64,000 bases of DNA from Acidobacteriota bacterium (GTDB taxonomy: Bacteria; Acidobacteriota; Blastocatellia; Pyrinomonadales; Pyrinomonadaceae). The notes beneath the pieces are model-generated. The model was not told the DNA's origin, made no database searches, and saw nothing but the letters and a program-made list of their open reading frames with translations. Positions within the stretch are counted from its first letter, which is position 1; each line of letters begins with the position of its first letter. This document shows positions 42,875-51,450 of this stretch, piece by piece. Both the position numbers and the translations under genes were made by a program. The stretch covers positions 1 through 64,000 of the forward strand of contig QHXQ01000020.1 of the NCBI GenBank assembly GCA_003223935.1, given 5' to 3'.

Positions 42875-44530
42875 ATGAGCAAAATGTTGACCGCCCCCGC
42901 GCCGAGTCTGAACGCAGATAAGCTGCCGCGCAGCCAACCGAAGGAGTTGCATACACGCTTCCTCTATTCTTTCTTCTTCAACCCGCACAGCGTCCGGCCG
43001 GCGCAGGCAGCGCTCGAAGCGTCGGCGTTGCCCGACCGCAAGGGCCGGCCGCAAAAGGTTTGGGCCGCCGTTTGCCTTGACGATGATCAGCCACACCATC
43101 TCTACAAAGAGGAGTTGCACAAACACGTCGTTAGTTTTCTGTTTGCGGCGCAGGAAGCGGCGCAAGCCAAGCAGCTCGTCGCCAAAGCAGCAGACCAGAT
43201 CGGCTGCGCGTATCTCAGACTCACGGAGCATTTCAAGAACCGTTGGTTCAACAAGCTGCACGTCAAGTTGCCCGACAAGATTGACGCGCCGATTGAGCTT
43301 GACCCGCTCGCCGCCGTGGAACTGTTTCTCTCAAGCTACGGCGTCGGCGTCCTCTCTTTCGCCTTGAGTCCGCAACTAAAACAACTCGATGAACAGACGG
43401 TCTTGGCCTTCAATTATCGTCTGTCGCAGTTGCGCACCAGCACGGCAGCGCAGTTGTACGTGCCTAAGCCGCCGACCGAACAGAGCGTGGGCGCGCAAGC
43501 GGAGCAGCCGGAAGCAACCGAGCAAACCGCGCGCATCGGCGAGCGTTTCGGCCGCGCCGGCCACAGTTTCACTCTGCGCGAACTGATCGAGCAGGAGTTG
43601 CTCAGTCCGTTATTGCAACTCGGCTATGACCCGGAGCATGAAGCGCCAAGTCAGCTTTCAATCTACACAGTAGTGCGCTTCGGCGACGAGGTGGACTTTG
43701 AACGCACGGAGGTGCGGACGGCGCGCGCCGCTTTTCTCTCCGCGCTCACGCAACTTGAAGAGCCGACGCACGCGGGCGCACCCGTGGGGACAGTGAGCGT
43801 CAACAACGCCATCCTCAATCGCCGCCATTGGACCGCGGCCAGCATCCTCGGCGTGGCACACCTGATCGCGGATCAAAGCCCGCTTGATCATCCCTTCAAC
43901 TCCGCGCGCGTGCCGCGCTTGCTCTTGAAATACTTCATCCCGTACCTGACCGCGCTGCTGCAACGAAGCGCATTGCTGCGAATCATCCAACAGGCCAGCG
44001 TCGCCGTGATGGCGAACGAAGACACGCCCGACTTTCTGGCCCGCCTGCGCCGAGAGTTGCTGCGCTTCGCCGTCAACGGTCACTTCACAGAGGTTAGCGG
44101 GCGCGAGGTCATACATCGCTACTATCGTCTCTGTCAGATGAGCCTCGATGTGCCGAGCATACTCGCGGACGTACGCCAAGCGCTCGCAGACCTTGAAGCC
44201 AAGCACACGACCGAAGCGCAATTCAAACTCGCCACAGAGACCAAATACTTGCAAGAGCGCATGACCGATCACCTGCACGTCGTCCGAGCGATCCAGACTA
44301 AGGTTGAGTGGATCGAGATCGTCGTGATCGGACTCTACTTCTCCGAGTTGGCGCACAGCGTCTTGTCGCAAGTTCACGGCACGTATCTCCACGCAGGTGA
44401 GCCTGAGCCACATGAGATCGTCTATAGCACGCTCATCATGCTCGCCATCGGCTTCATCGCCGGCCTCATCGCCTACTGGCGGCTGAAGCCTTGGCAACAC
44501 AAGGAGAGACACCAAACGGAGAAATCTTAA
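42875..44530 (+). CDS. Large protein of unknown function with two C-terminal membrane helices
   Basis: 551 residues, no family recognised. A long soluble N-terminal part (with LHTRFLYSFFFNPHSVRPAQAALEAS at the start) is followed by a helical segment (KLATETKYLQERMTDHLHVVRAIQTKVEWIEI) leading into two hydrophobic helices near residues 465-485 and 515-537. That C-terminal layout (long helix, then two membrane spans) recalls CorA-like or RMD1-like proteins but lacks a GMN motif. AGAAGGAGA lies eight bases before ATG 42875; a TATAAT sits at 42765-42770. Monocistronic in appearance. Confidence 0.7.
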   Translation: MSKMLTAPAPSLNADKLPRSQPKELHTRFLYSFFFNPHSVRPAQAALEASALPDRKGRPQKVWAAVCLDDDQPHHLYKEELHKHVVSFLFAAQEAAQAKQLVAKAADQIGCAYLRLTEHFKNRWFNKLHVKLPDKIDAPIELDPLAAVELFLSSYGVGVLSFALSPQLKQLDEQTVLAFNYRLSQLRTSTAAQLYVPKPPTEQSVGAQAEQPEATEQTARIGERFGRAGHSFTLRELIEQELLSPLLQLGYDPEHEAPSQLSIYTVVRFGDEVDFERTEVRTARAAFLSALTQLEEPTHAGAPVGTVSVNNAILNRRHWTAASILGVAHLIADQSPLDHPFNSARVPRLLLKYFIPYLTALLQRSALLRIIQQASVAVMANEDTPDFLARLRRELLRFAVNGHFTEVSGREVIHRYYRLCQMSLDVPSILADVRQALADLEAKHTTEAQFKLATETKYLQERMTDHLHVVRAIQTKVEWIEIVVIGLYFSELAHSVLSQVHGTYLHAGEPEPHEIVYSTLIMLAIGFIAGLIAYWRLKPWQHKERHQTEKS

Positions 44531-44643
44531 AAGTAGCAGCGCACGCAAGTGAGCATGTCGAGTTACTTTGCTGCCCGTCGCAGCCCTAAATTGTCGTGCT
44601 GCGTTGCCGACAATAGACGCATCTAAACGGTCGGCGTTCGCGT

Positions 44644-45267
44644 ATGTCATCGTGTGGCGGTGACTGGGAGGACGCCGATTTTTTGTTGGAGGATTTGAAG
44701 CGGATGCAGGCAAGCGATTTGATTCGCGCGGCGCACGATCTGCCGCGCCGGCAAGACAGGAAGTTGACGTTGGCGCGTTCATCGCGTTCGCAGGTCGAGA
44801 TCGAAGAGAGTCTCGATCAGTTGAGCGGTTGGATGGATGGGCTGTTCCGCATTCCGGGCACGGGCTGGCGCTTCGGCCTCGACGCCATCGTCGGTCTCGT
44901 CCCCGGCATCGGCGACACGGCGACCACCATCGTCTCGCTCTACATCTTGGCGGCCGGCGTCCGCTATCGCGTCTCTAAGGCCACCCTGCTGCGCATGGGC
45001 TTGAACATCGGGATCGATTATTTGCTCGGCTCCGTGCCGGTCGTCGGCGACGTGTTCGACGCTTTTTGGAAATCGAATCAGATGAACGTCGAACTGCTGC
45101 GCCGTCGCGCGACCGTCTCGGCAGCGGAAGCGCGGCGCGGGCGGCTAAGCGACTGGTTCTTCCTCGGCGTGATCGCGCTCGGCCTCATCGCATTGCTCGG
45201 CGCGTCAATCGCCTTCACGTTCTTCCTGCTCAGCTTCGCCGCGCATCACCTATCATCAATCTTCTGA
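44644..45267 (+). CDS. DUF4112 membrane protein
   Basis: 207 residues. The DUF4112 core LDQLSGWMDGLFRIPGTGWRFGLDAIVGLVPGIGDTAT ... DYLLGSVPVVGDVFDAFWKSNQMNVELL is complete, with two re-entrant or membrane-associated stretches and a C-terminal transmembrane helix (FFLGVIALGLIALLGASIAFTFFLLSF). Function unknown. ATG 44644 has no clear ribosome site; ATG 44704 would shorten it by 20 residues without touching the domain. Confidence 0.85.
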   Translation: MSSCGGDWEDADFLLEDLKRMQASDLIRAAHDLPRRQDRKLTLARSSRSQVEIEESLDQLSGWMDGLFRIPGTGWRFGLDAIVGLVPGIGDTATTIVSLYILAAGVRYRVSKATLLRMGLNIGIDYLLGSVPVVGDVFDAFWKSNQMNVELLRRRATVSAAEARRGRLSDWFFLGVIALGLIALLGASIAFTFFLLSFAAHHLSSIF

Positions 45268-45280
45268 CACCGCGTTTAGC

Positions 45281-45326
45281 TGAGACAGAAAAAGCGACCC
45301 GCGCTTGGGTCGCTTTTTCTGTCTCA
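45281..45326. terminator. Bidirectional terminator, perfect 20-bp stem
   Basis: TGAGACAGAAAAAGCGACCC pairs base for base with its reverse complement at 45307-45326 around a 6-base loop. A/T tracts flank the GC core in both directions. It lies between the convergent DUF4112 and thioredoxin-like genes. Confidence 0.95.
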
Positions 45327-45348
45327 GCCCTTTCGCTCTTTGCGCGGC

Positions 45349-45825
45349 TTATGCCGAATTCTGCTGCTCGGCCGCGAGCAAGCGTTCGAGTGCGACGGAG
45401 ATCATGCTTAAGCCACGCTCGCCCGCCGCGAAGCCACGCAGCTTGCTCGCGCGGTCGAACAGATAATAAGCGGGCACGTAGCCTTGCTCATTCTGAAACG
45501 CATCGCGCAGACGATGCTCATTGTCCACCGCGCACGGCTCTGTGATGTTGTACTGCGTCACCGCATCACGCACTGCTTCGGTGTCTGTGTCCGCCTCATA
45601 ACGCGGCATGTGCACAGCGATGACGCGCAGGCCGTCGGCCGCGCGCTCATCGCGCCACTCGGCCACGCGCGGCAGATTATCTTTGCAGATGCCGCAACTG
45701 AGCGACCAAAAGTGTACGAGCGTCGGATGCCCTTGTGCCTCATGCGCCGCGTGCGCGCCCGTCGCATTCAACCACTCGGTCGCGCCTTCGAGCGACGGCA
45801 TCTCAGTCCCGATTCTCATCGGCAT
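45349..45825 (-). CDS. Thioredoxin-like/TlpA-type protein
   Basis: 158 residues. The thioredoxin fold carries a CxxC active site (FWSLSCGICKDNLP), GLRVIAVHMPR and the cis-proline region GYVPAYYLFDRASKLRGFAAGE. No signal peptide, so cytoplasmic, unlike typical TlpA. ATG 45825 has GAGG 11 bases upstream. As third gene after perR and peroxiredoxin on the same strand, it is a reasonable candidate reductant for the peroxiredoxin, but this is inference. Confidence 0.83.
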   Translation of the reverse strand: MPMRIGTEMPSLEGATEWLNATGAHAAHEAQGHPTLVHFWSLSCGICKDNLPRVAEWRDERAADGLRVIAVHMPRYEADTDTEAVRDAVTQYNITEPCAVDNEHRLRDAFQNEQGYVPAYYLFDRASKLRGFAAGERGLSMISVALERLLAAEQQNSA

Positions 45826-45837
45826 GACGTTAACCTC

Positions 45838-45910
45838 AGTGCCGAGTGCCAAGTGCCAAGCAAGACAGAGTTTTTAACTCGTCACTCATCACTTGTCACT
45901 CGTCACTGTT
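45838..45910. repeat. Heptamer-phased inverted repeat, GAGTGCC/GTCACTC family
   Basis: Left arm CAGTGCC GAGTGCC AAGTGCC; right arm CTCGTCA CTCATCA CTTGTCA CTCGTCA. The arms are complementary except for a recurrent A/C change in each heptamer. Located between the peroxiredoxin and thioredoxin-like genes. Confidence 0.75.
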
Positions 45911-45911
45911 T

Positions 45912-46475
45912 TTACGCTCCCGCGCTGAGCGTCTTCTGCCCCGGCTTCCATTCGGCTTGGCAGAGGCCGCCGGTCTGGAGCGCCTGTATCACACGCAGGG
46001 TCTCTTCGGCCGAGCGCCCGACGTTCAAGTCGTGCACGACCGCGTAGCGCAGAATGCCTTCCGGGTCGATCACGAACAGCCCGCGCAAGGCGATGCCCTG
46101 ATTCTCGATCAGCACGCCGTAGGCGCGCGAGACTTCGCGCGTCTGATCTGAGGCGAGCGGATAGCGCAAGCCTTCGACGCCGCCTTTGTCGCGCGGCGTT
46201 TGCAGCCACGCGCGATGCGAGAAGACCGAGTCGGTCGAAATGCCGATCACGTCTGCGCCGATGGCCTCGAAGTCGTCGTAGCGGTCGCTGAAAGTGGTCA
46301 ACTCCGTCGGGCAGACGAAGGTGAAGTCGAGCGGGTAGAAGACCATCACGAGCCAACGCCCACGATAGTCTGAGAGCCGCACGTTCTCGTTCAATTTTTC
46401 CACGTTCTTGGTCGAAGCCATATCGAAATCCGGCGCAGGTTGACCGACCATCGCCGTCTGTGTTGTCGTTGCCAT
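45912..46475 (-). CDS. Typical 2-Cys peroxiredoxin (AhpC/Prx1 type)
   Basis: 187 residues. Reduces H2O2, organic peroxides and peroxynitrite. The peroxidatic Cys is in FTFVCPTEL, the resolving Cys in GGLCQAEWKPG; DFDMASTKN and the RGLFVIDPEGILRY strand complete the fold. ACGGAGAA precedes ATG 46475. It lies 96 bases downstream of the perR-like gene with a hairpin in between; joint oxidative-stress control is likely. Confidence 0.93.
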   Translation of the reverse strand: MATTTQTAMVGQPAPDFDMASTKNVEKLNENVRLSDYRGRWLVMVFYPLDFTFVCPTELTTFSDRYDDFEAIGADVIGISTDSVFSHRAWLQTPRDKGGVEGLRYPLASDQTREVSRAYGVLIENQGIALRGLFVIDPEGILRYAVVHDLNVGRSAEETLRVIQALQTGGLCQAEWKPGQKTLSAGA

Positions 46476-46523
46476 AATTCTCCGTAGTTCTCCGTTCCTA
46501 TGTCAAAAGTTTAAGAGCGAAGA

Positions 46524-46560
46524 CCGGCGCGCGTTCATTTAACTAAGAAACGCGCGCCGG
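46524..46560 (-). terminator. Hairpin between perR-like and peroxiredoxin genes
   Basis: A perfect 12-bp stem, CCGGCGCGCGTT / AACGCGCGCCGG, with a 13-base loop. The U tract on the minus strand is weak (CTTAAACTTTT a little further on), so it may attenuate rather than stop transcription into the peroxiredoxin gene. Confidence 0.7.
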
Positions 46561-46571
46561 CCCGTAAAATT

Positions 46572-47015
46572 TCAACGCGCGCCCTTGCGCCTCGTCCTGC
46601 GCTGCTCCGCCGCACTGCAAGCGGGGCAGACGCCCATGAGCGTCAGATGAATTGATTCGGGTTTGAAGCGTGAGCGGCGGGCGGCGAGGCGCATAAGCGC
46701 AGCCGTCTCGGCCAAGTCGAAATCTAACAGCGCGCCGCAGCGCGTGCAGAGCGCGTGATCGTGGCGCGCGGTCTCGCGGTCGTAACGGCTCGCGCCGTTG
46801 CCGAACGTGATCTCGCGCACGAGGCCCGCCTCTTTCAGATAACGCAGAGAGTTATAGACCGTGGCGTAAGAGAGCGACGGGCGAATGCGCCGCGCCGCCG
46901 CATAGATTTCGGCCGCCGTCAGATGCTCCGCGCTCTCGCGCACGACCCGCAAGACCACTTCTCTCTGCGGGGTGAGCGCACGCCCGCCACCTTGAATCTC
47001 CGTGCCTGAACTCAT
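46572..47015 (-). CDS. perR: Fur-family peroxide regulator (PerR-like)
   Basis: 147 residues: an N-terminal winged helix (LTAAEIYAAARRIRPSLSYATVYNSLRYLKEAGLVREI), a regulatory-metal region with HDHALC, and the two structural-zinc CxxC pairs (CTRCG and CPAC). PerR rather than Fur is favoured by the adjacent peroxiredoxin and by the PerR-type palindrome overlapping its own promoter. The symbol is a functional inference. Confidence 0.85.
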   Translation of the reverse strand: MSSGTEIQGGGRALTPQREVVLRVVRESAEHLTAAEIYAAARRIRPSLSYATVYNSLRYLKEAGLVREITFGNGASRYDRETARHDHALCTRCGALLDFDLAETAALMRLAARRSRFKPESIHLTLMGVCPACSAAEQRRTRRKGAR

Positions 47016-47031
47016 GATTGGTTGAAAGTGG

Positions 47032-47064
47032 ATTTAGAATAATTCTAAATCGAGTATTTGTCAA
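47032..47064 (-). promoter_or_regulatory. perR promoter with perfect PerR box over the -10
   Basis: On the minus strand TTGACA (47064-47059), a 17-base spacer and TATTCT (47041-47036). The 19-base perfect palindrome ATTTAGAATAATTCTAAAT (47032-47050) contains the 7-1-7 PerR consensus and covers the -10 and part of the spacer, 17 bases before ATG 47015: classic autorepression. Confidence 0.85.
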
Positions 47065-47089
47065 CCGGCGTGACAGAAATGTGAGTTTT

Positions 47090-48154
47090 TCAGGTTTGCG
47101 GGTGCGCGGCCACGTAGTTGATGAGTGCGTGGACGTAAGTCGGAAACGGCGGGCAGCGGACGCCGTGCGGCGCGAGCAGGTCTTGCGCGTGGGTCGTGTC
47201 GTAGGTTTGATCAATGAAGAAGTAGGGCACGGCGATGCGCGGCAGGCCCGTCAGCTTTTCCGAGATGGGCAGCGCCAACGAAGCGCGCACAAGCGGCGGC
47301 GGCACTTGCAGAAGCGAGCCGCGCCCGGCGAGCGCGTGCGCGATTGTTTCAAACAGTTCGTAGGTCGTGAGCGGCTGCGGGTCTGCGATCTGCACGGTCG
47401 CGCCGACGGCGCGCTCATCACGCGCGAGCGTCTGGATCGCCTCGACGACGAAATCAACGGGCACGACGTTCAAGCGCACACCTCGATTGCCGATGTTGGC
47501 GAGCGCCAATAGGCGCGGCTGCTTGCGCAGATAGTTGATCAGGTAATAGACGCCATCGTATTTCGTCGTCTCGCCCGTCCGACTGTCGCCGCAGACCACA
47601 GCCGGCCGGTGGATCGTCAACGGCAACTCAGCTTTCAACCGTTCAACTTCAAGCTCGGCCAGATACTTCGTCTCTTCGTAGTAGTTGCGAAAGCCCGCGT
47701 CGTGCTGTAGCTCAGCTTCACGAATGAGACCCGTGCGCCGGCCCGCGACATAACAGGTCGAGACGTAATTGTAACGGCGCAAGTTCTGGAGCGTGTGTGC
47801 GAACTCGTTGACGTGCTGTGTGCCCGCGACGTTCACGCGCATGGCTAAATCATGCGCGACAGCGAGATCGTAGATCGCCGCGAGATGAAAGATGCTTGTG
47901 GTTTCGGCGCGCGCCTGTGTGCGCGCGGCCGCAGACAGACCGAGATCAGTCTGGGTGATGTCGCCTGCTAGGATTTGAAATTGGTCAAAGCTCGCGCCGG
48001 TCTCGGCACAGATGCGCGCGAGGTCGGCTTGCGCGCGCGCGCGAAAAGTGGGCTGCACGAGCAAGAGCAGACGTGCGCCATCGGTGGCCAGTTGTTTGAC
48101 TAACCGGCCGGCGATAAAACCGGGAAAGCCGGTGAGAAAGATCGTCTCAGTCAC
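47090..48154 (-). CDS. Extended SDR reductase (fatty acyl-CoA reductase/thioester reductase-like)
   Basis: 354 residues. An N-terminal Rossmann motif (FLTGFPGFIAGRLV), the active-site Tyr-Lys in YYEETKYLAE, an HRPAVVCGDSRTG substrate segment and a C-terminal lid. The NAD_binding_4 (male sterility) pattern suggests reduction of acyl-thioesters or related lipid precursors; the length and lack of a carrier domain make the exact reaction uncertain. Six bases separate it from the zinc-ribbon membrane protein gene upstream, suggesting cotranscription. Confidence 0.8.
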   Translation of the reverse strand: MTETIFLTGFPGFIAGRLVKQLATDGARLLLLVQPTFRARAQADLARICAETGASFDQFQILAGDITQTDLGLSAAARTQARAETTSIFHLAAIYDLAVAHDLAMRVNVAGTQHVNEFAHTLQNLRRYNYVSTCYVAGRRTGLIREAELQHDAGFRNYYEETKYLAELEVERLKAELPLTIHRPAVVCGDSRTGETTKYDGVYYLINYLRKQPRLLALANIGNRGVRLNVVPVDFVVEAIQTLARDERAVGATVQIADPQPLTTYELFETIAHALAGRGSLLQVPPPLVRASLALPISEKLTGLPRIAVPYFFIDQTYDTTHAQDLLAPHGVRCPPFPTYVHALINYVAAHPQT

Positions 48155-48159
48155 AGTCG

Positions 48160-49239
48160 TCAGTAGCTCGCGGGCGCGCTGGCGATGACGGACTCAACCC
48201 GCTGGCGCTGTTCGACAGGTGATAGGAGACCCAGATAGATCACGAGCGTAGCCACCGTCATGATTTGGCCAAACACTTCCGAGATGACTTGGCTGAGCAC
48301 GTTACCCATCAATGGCGAAATGAGCATGCCACCCAACGCGCCGATGAGACTAATCGCGCCGCCGACAAACCCGACGAGCAAACCCAGCACTAACATCATG
48401 CCGAAGATGCGGCCGCGCGCGCCCTTCGTCATCTGCCAACTCTGCGCCAACGTCTCGAATGGCCATTTGTGCTCTATGGCTGCGACCGGCGTCACGAGAC
48501 TGAAGCCGAGACTGATGATGATGCAGGGGATGGCTAGGACGAAGAACAACAGCAGCGTCAAGCCGATCATTTCGGCCGAGTGCGTGGCGAAGCCGATGCC
48601 CATCGGGATGAACGCCAACGCCATCGGACTAAGGGACGCGAGCGTAGCGAGCAGCAGCGCCAGCGAGACGCGCACCCAACGGCTCGCGCCCCAACGATAA
48701 CTCTCACCGATGCTCGGCGCAGTGCCCGTGCGCAAGACTTTCAACACCGCGTAGATCACTGTGGGCGGGATCAGAGACCAACGCACAATGGCGAAGATGA
48801 TGAAGTTCAAACCCATCACGGCCATGCCCGACGGGTCGCCCGTGTTGAGCCGATAGACGAGCGCCGCCTGTCCGAGCGCAAACGGGATCGCCGCGAAGAG
48901 AACGAGCTTTGTGATCAGCAGGAAGTTGTTCTTGTAGATATTGAACGTCTGACTGAGCGCCGTCCCGATCTCATTGAACTGTGACACGAAGGGGCCGACC
49001 TCAACCCCCGGGCTGGCACTCGACTCATAAACCGGCGGCGCATATACCGGCGATACATCAGGCGGCACGGCGGCCGGCATGGACTCCGGCGCGGTGGCCA
49101 CATCCTGCACTGCAAGATCGCCCGCCGCATAAGCACTCGCGTTCGCGTTCTCTGCCGTCAACGGATAGCCGCAGCGCTCGCATTGCGCGGCGTCCGCCCA
49201 ATTGACCAACTGACAGTTTGGACATTTGCGGTTGTTCAT
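48160..49239 (-). CDS. Membrane protein with N-terminal zinc ribbon
   Basis: 359 residues. A zinc ribbon of two CxxC pairs (KCPNCQ and CERCGYPL) opens the protein; a Pro/Ala-rich linker (about 30-85) leads to about six hydrophobic helices (for example LVLFAAIPFALGQAALVYRL, IFGMMLVLGLLVGFVGGAISLIGALGG, FGQIMTVATLVIYLGLLSPVE). It resembles zinc-ribbon/DUF975- or glycerophosphodiester-phosphodiesterase membrane-domain-like proteins, but no firm family can be given. Likely cotranscribed with the SDR gene, six bases downstream. Confidence 0.75.
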   Translation of the reverse strand: MNNRKCPNCQLVNWADAAQCERCGYPLTAENANASAYAAGDLAVQDVATAPESMPAAVPPDVSPVYAPPVYESSASPGVEVGPFVSQFNEIGTALSQTFNIYKNNFLLITKLVLFAAIPFALGQAALVYRLNTGDPSGMAVMGLNFIIFAIVRWSLIPPTVIYAVLKVLRTGTAPSIGESYRWGASRWVRVSLALLLATLASLSPMALAFIPMGIGFATHSAEMIGLTLLLFFVLAIPCIIISLGFSLVTPVAAIEHKWPFETLAQSWQMTKGARGRIFGMMLVLGLLVGFVGGAISLIGALGGMLISPLMGNVLSQVISEVFGQIMTVATLVIYLGLLSPVEQRQRVESVIASAPASY

Positions 49240-49300
49240 GGCACATCCTCAGAGGCAAAAGTCTTTTTATTCTCAACCTGCCGCCGGCCATTTTAGCAGG

Positions 49301-50797
49301 TCATTCGTCTGCTTGATCGTAAACTAATTCGACGAGCGTGCGCACGCCTGTGCCGGTTGCGCCTTTGGGCGCGTCGGGCTGCGGGTCGTCGTGCCAAGCG
49401 GTGGCGGCGATGTCTAAGTGCACCCAAGGCGTATCGGCGGCAAACTTGCTCAGCAGCAGCGCCGCGCCGGTCGCATCGGGCCGGCCGCCGTAGTTTTTGA
49501 AGTCAGCGATGAGACTCTCGATCTTCTGCTTGTAGTCGTCGCCGACGGGCATACGCCAAGCGGGTTCGCCTGCGCGTGCAGCGGCGGCAAGTACGCGCGC
49601 GGCCCATGCGTCGTCGTTGCTGAAGAGGCCCGTGCGGTAATCGCCGAGCGCGACGATGATCGAGCCGGTGAGCGTGGCCAGATCGACGATGCGTGTTGCG
49701 CCAAGCTCGCGCGCATAGGCGAGACCATCAACGAGGACGAGGCGGCCTTCGGCGTCTGTGTCCACGACTTCGATGGTGTAACCGGCAAGCGTGCGGACGA
49801 TGTCGCCGGGTTTGATCGCTTTGCCCGAAGGCATGTTCTCGGCCGCAGGGACGATGCCGACGACGCGGCGTTGCGGTTTGAGTTGCGCGATGGCGCGCAG
49901 TGCGCCGCAGACGGCCGCGCCGCCCGCCATGTCTGCTTTCATCTCCTCCATGTGCTCGGTCGGCTTGATCGAGATGCCGCCCGTGTCGAACGTGATGCCC
50001 TTGCCGACGAGCGCCCAGAGTTCATCCTGCTCGCTCGCGCCTTCCGGCTCATAACGCACGACGATGAGCGCGGGCGGCTCGTCCGAACCTTGCCCGACGC
50101 CCCACAAGCCGCCCATGCCGCGCGCGCGTATCTCACTGGCTGCGAGCGACTCGACGCGCAAGCCAAACTCTTCAGCCATCTCCGCGACGCGCCGCGCAAA
50201 CTCGCGCGGTGGCAAAGCCGCGCCCGGCTCGTCCGCGAGCGCACGCGCCCAGTTGGCCGATTCTGCGATGATGCGCGCACGCTCGACCGCTGCGTTGAGC
50301 GCGTCGTGCGGCGCAGGCACGATGAGCGTCAACTCTGTGAGCGCGGGCGCGGCTTCGGCTTCGCGCTGTTGATAAAAGTCGTTCTCGTAACAGCCGTGAA
50401 TCGCGCCTTCGGCAACCATGCGCGCGAGTTGCGCCGCATCGCCCGACGCAGGCAGCATGAAGTGTAGCCGCTCTACCTGCGCTGACTGCGCTTGCCGAAC
50501 AGCCGCACCGGCCGCACGGCGCAACGCGAACGGTGTGAAGTCCGCGTGCGCGCCGAGACCGAGCAACAGCAGACGACGCACGCCATCATCATCCGCGACG
50601 TGACAAAGCAGCGCCTCGTCCTCTTCACCCTTGAACTCGCCCGCGCGCAAGAGGTCGGCACAGACGCGCGCCAATCTTTCATCTTCGACCGCGCAAGCAA
50701 GCTGCGGCTCGTCCGTAAAGACGCAGATGGCCGCTGCGTCTGTCTGCGCCGGCAGCGCGGCGGCAAGTTTGATGGCGAATGTGGCTGGCTTGTACAT
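49301..50797 (-). CDS. pepA: Leucyl aminopeptidase (M17, PepA)
   Basis: 498 residues, cytosolic hexameric two-metal peptidase. Metal and active-site motifs are intact: GKGITFDTGGISIKP, KADMAGGAA and the signature VVDTDAEGRLVL (commonly NTDAEGRL; here DTDAEGRL). An N-terminal macro-like domain is present. ATG 50797 is used; the 12 upstream codons from 50833 are not conserved in character. Besides peptide turnover, PepA proteins can bind DNA in some bacteria. Confidence 0.93.
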   Translation of the reverse strand: MYKPATFAIKLAAALPAQTDAAAICVFTDEPQLACAVEDERLARVCADLLRAGEFKGEEDEALLCHVADDDGVRRLLLLGLGAHADFTPFALRRAAGAAVRQAQSAQVERLHFMLPASGDAAQLARMVAEGAIHGCYENDFYQQREAEAAPALTELTLIVPAPHDALNAAVERARIIAESANWARALADEPGAALPPREFARRVAEMAEEFGLRVESLAASEIRARGMGGLWGVGQGSDEPPALIVVRYEPEGASEQDELWALVGKGITFDTGGISIKPTEHMEEMKADMAGGAAVCGALRAIAQLKPQRRVVGIVPAAENMPSGKAIKPGDIVRTLAGYTIEVVDTDAEGRLVLVDGLAYARELGATRIVDLATLTGSIIVALGDYRTGLFSNDDAWAARVLAAAARAGEPAWRMPVGDDYKQKIESLIADFKNYGGRPDATGAALLLSKFAADTPWVHLDIAATAWHDDPQPDAPKGATGTGVRTLVELVYDQADE

Positions 50798-50858
50798 GAG
50801 GTCAATGATACTGTGCGCTTGGCGCGTTGCCACGCCACGCGGCTCGCGTCACACATCT

Positions 50859-50886
50859 TTGGCGCGGCGCGGCTGGTCAGTATAAT
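50859..50886 (+). promoter_or_regulatory. Promoter of the TPR gene
   Basis: TTGGCG (50859-50864), a 16-base spacer and TATAAT (50881-50886), 47 bases before ATG 50933. Confidence 0.6.
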
Positions 50887-50932
50887 GCACGCGCGACGAC
50901 GCGACCAACTGCGGTCTTCATGCTTCACGCTT

Positions 50933-51430
50933 ATGTTTGAGGGCGACTTTTCAATCGGGGCGGGGCGCGCGGCGAAGGAACTGTTCGTGCGCGCTTACGA
51001 AGCGCAGCAAGCGGGCGACTACACGACGGCCGTCGAACTCTATCGCCGTTCCATCGAAACCTACCCGACCGCCGAAGCGCACACTTTTCTCGGCTGGGTC
51101 TATAGTTTTCAAGGGCGCTACGACGAAGCGATTGACGAATGCCTGCGCGCGATTCAAGTGGACGCGACGTTCGGCAACCCTTACAACGACATCGGTAGTT
51201 ACCTCATCGCCAAAGGCGATCTCTACAACTGCATCCGTTGGTTTCAACGCGCGCTGCAAGCGCCGCGCTATGAATCCTACGCCTTCCCGCATTTCAATCT
51301 GGGGCGCGTCTATGAGCAACGCGGCCGGCTCATCCAAGCCGCGCGCCACTACGGTCTCGCGCTGGAACAAGCGCCCAACTTCGCCCAAGCCGCCCAAGCG
51401 CTCCGGCGCGTACAAGCGCGATTGAATTAA
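50933..51430 (+). CDS. TPR-repeat protein
   Basis: 165 residues with about four tetratricopeptide repeats (AYEAQQAGDYTTAVELYRRSIETYP, AHTFLGWVYSFQGRYDEAIDECLRAI, PYNDIGSYLIAKGDLYNCIRWFQRAL, HFNLGRVYEQRGRLIQAARHYGLAL). No signal peptide. A protein-interaction scaffold with unknown partner. ATG 50933; the frame is open further upstream but there it overlaps pepA antisense and the promoter lies inside. Confidence 0.85.
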   Translation: MFEGDFSIGAGRAAKELFVRAYEAQQAGDYTTAVELYRRSIETYPTAEAHTFLGWVYSFQGRYDEAIDECLRAIQVDATFGNPYNDIGSYLIAKGDLYNCIRWFQRALQAPRYESYAFPHFNLGRVYEQRGRLIQAARHYGLALEQAPNFAQAAQALRRVQARLN

Positions 51431-51450
51431 GCAAGCGCGTCAACCATCCG

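Noticed and set aside
49418-50467. Long open frame antisense to pepA
   Set aside because: Shadow frame; pepA motifs fix the coding strand.
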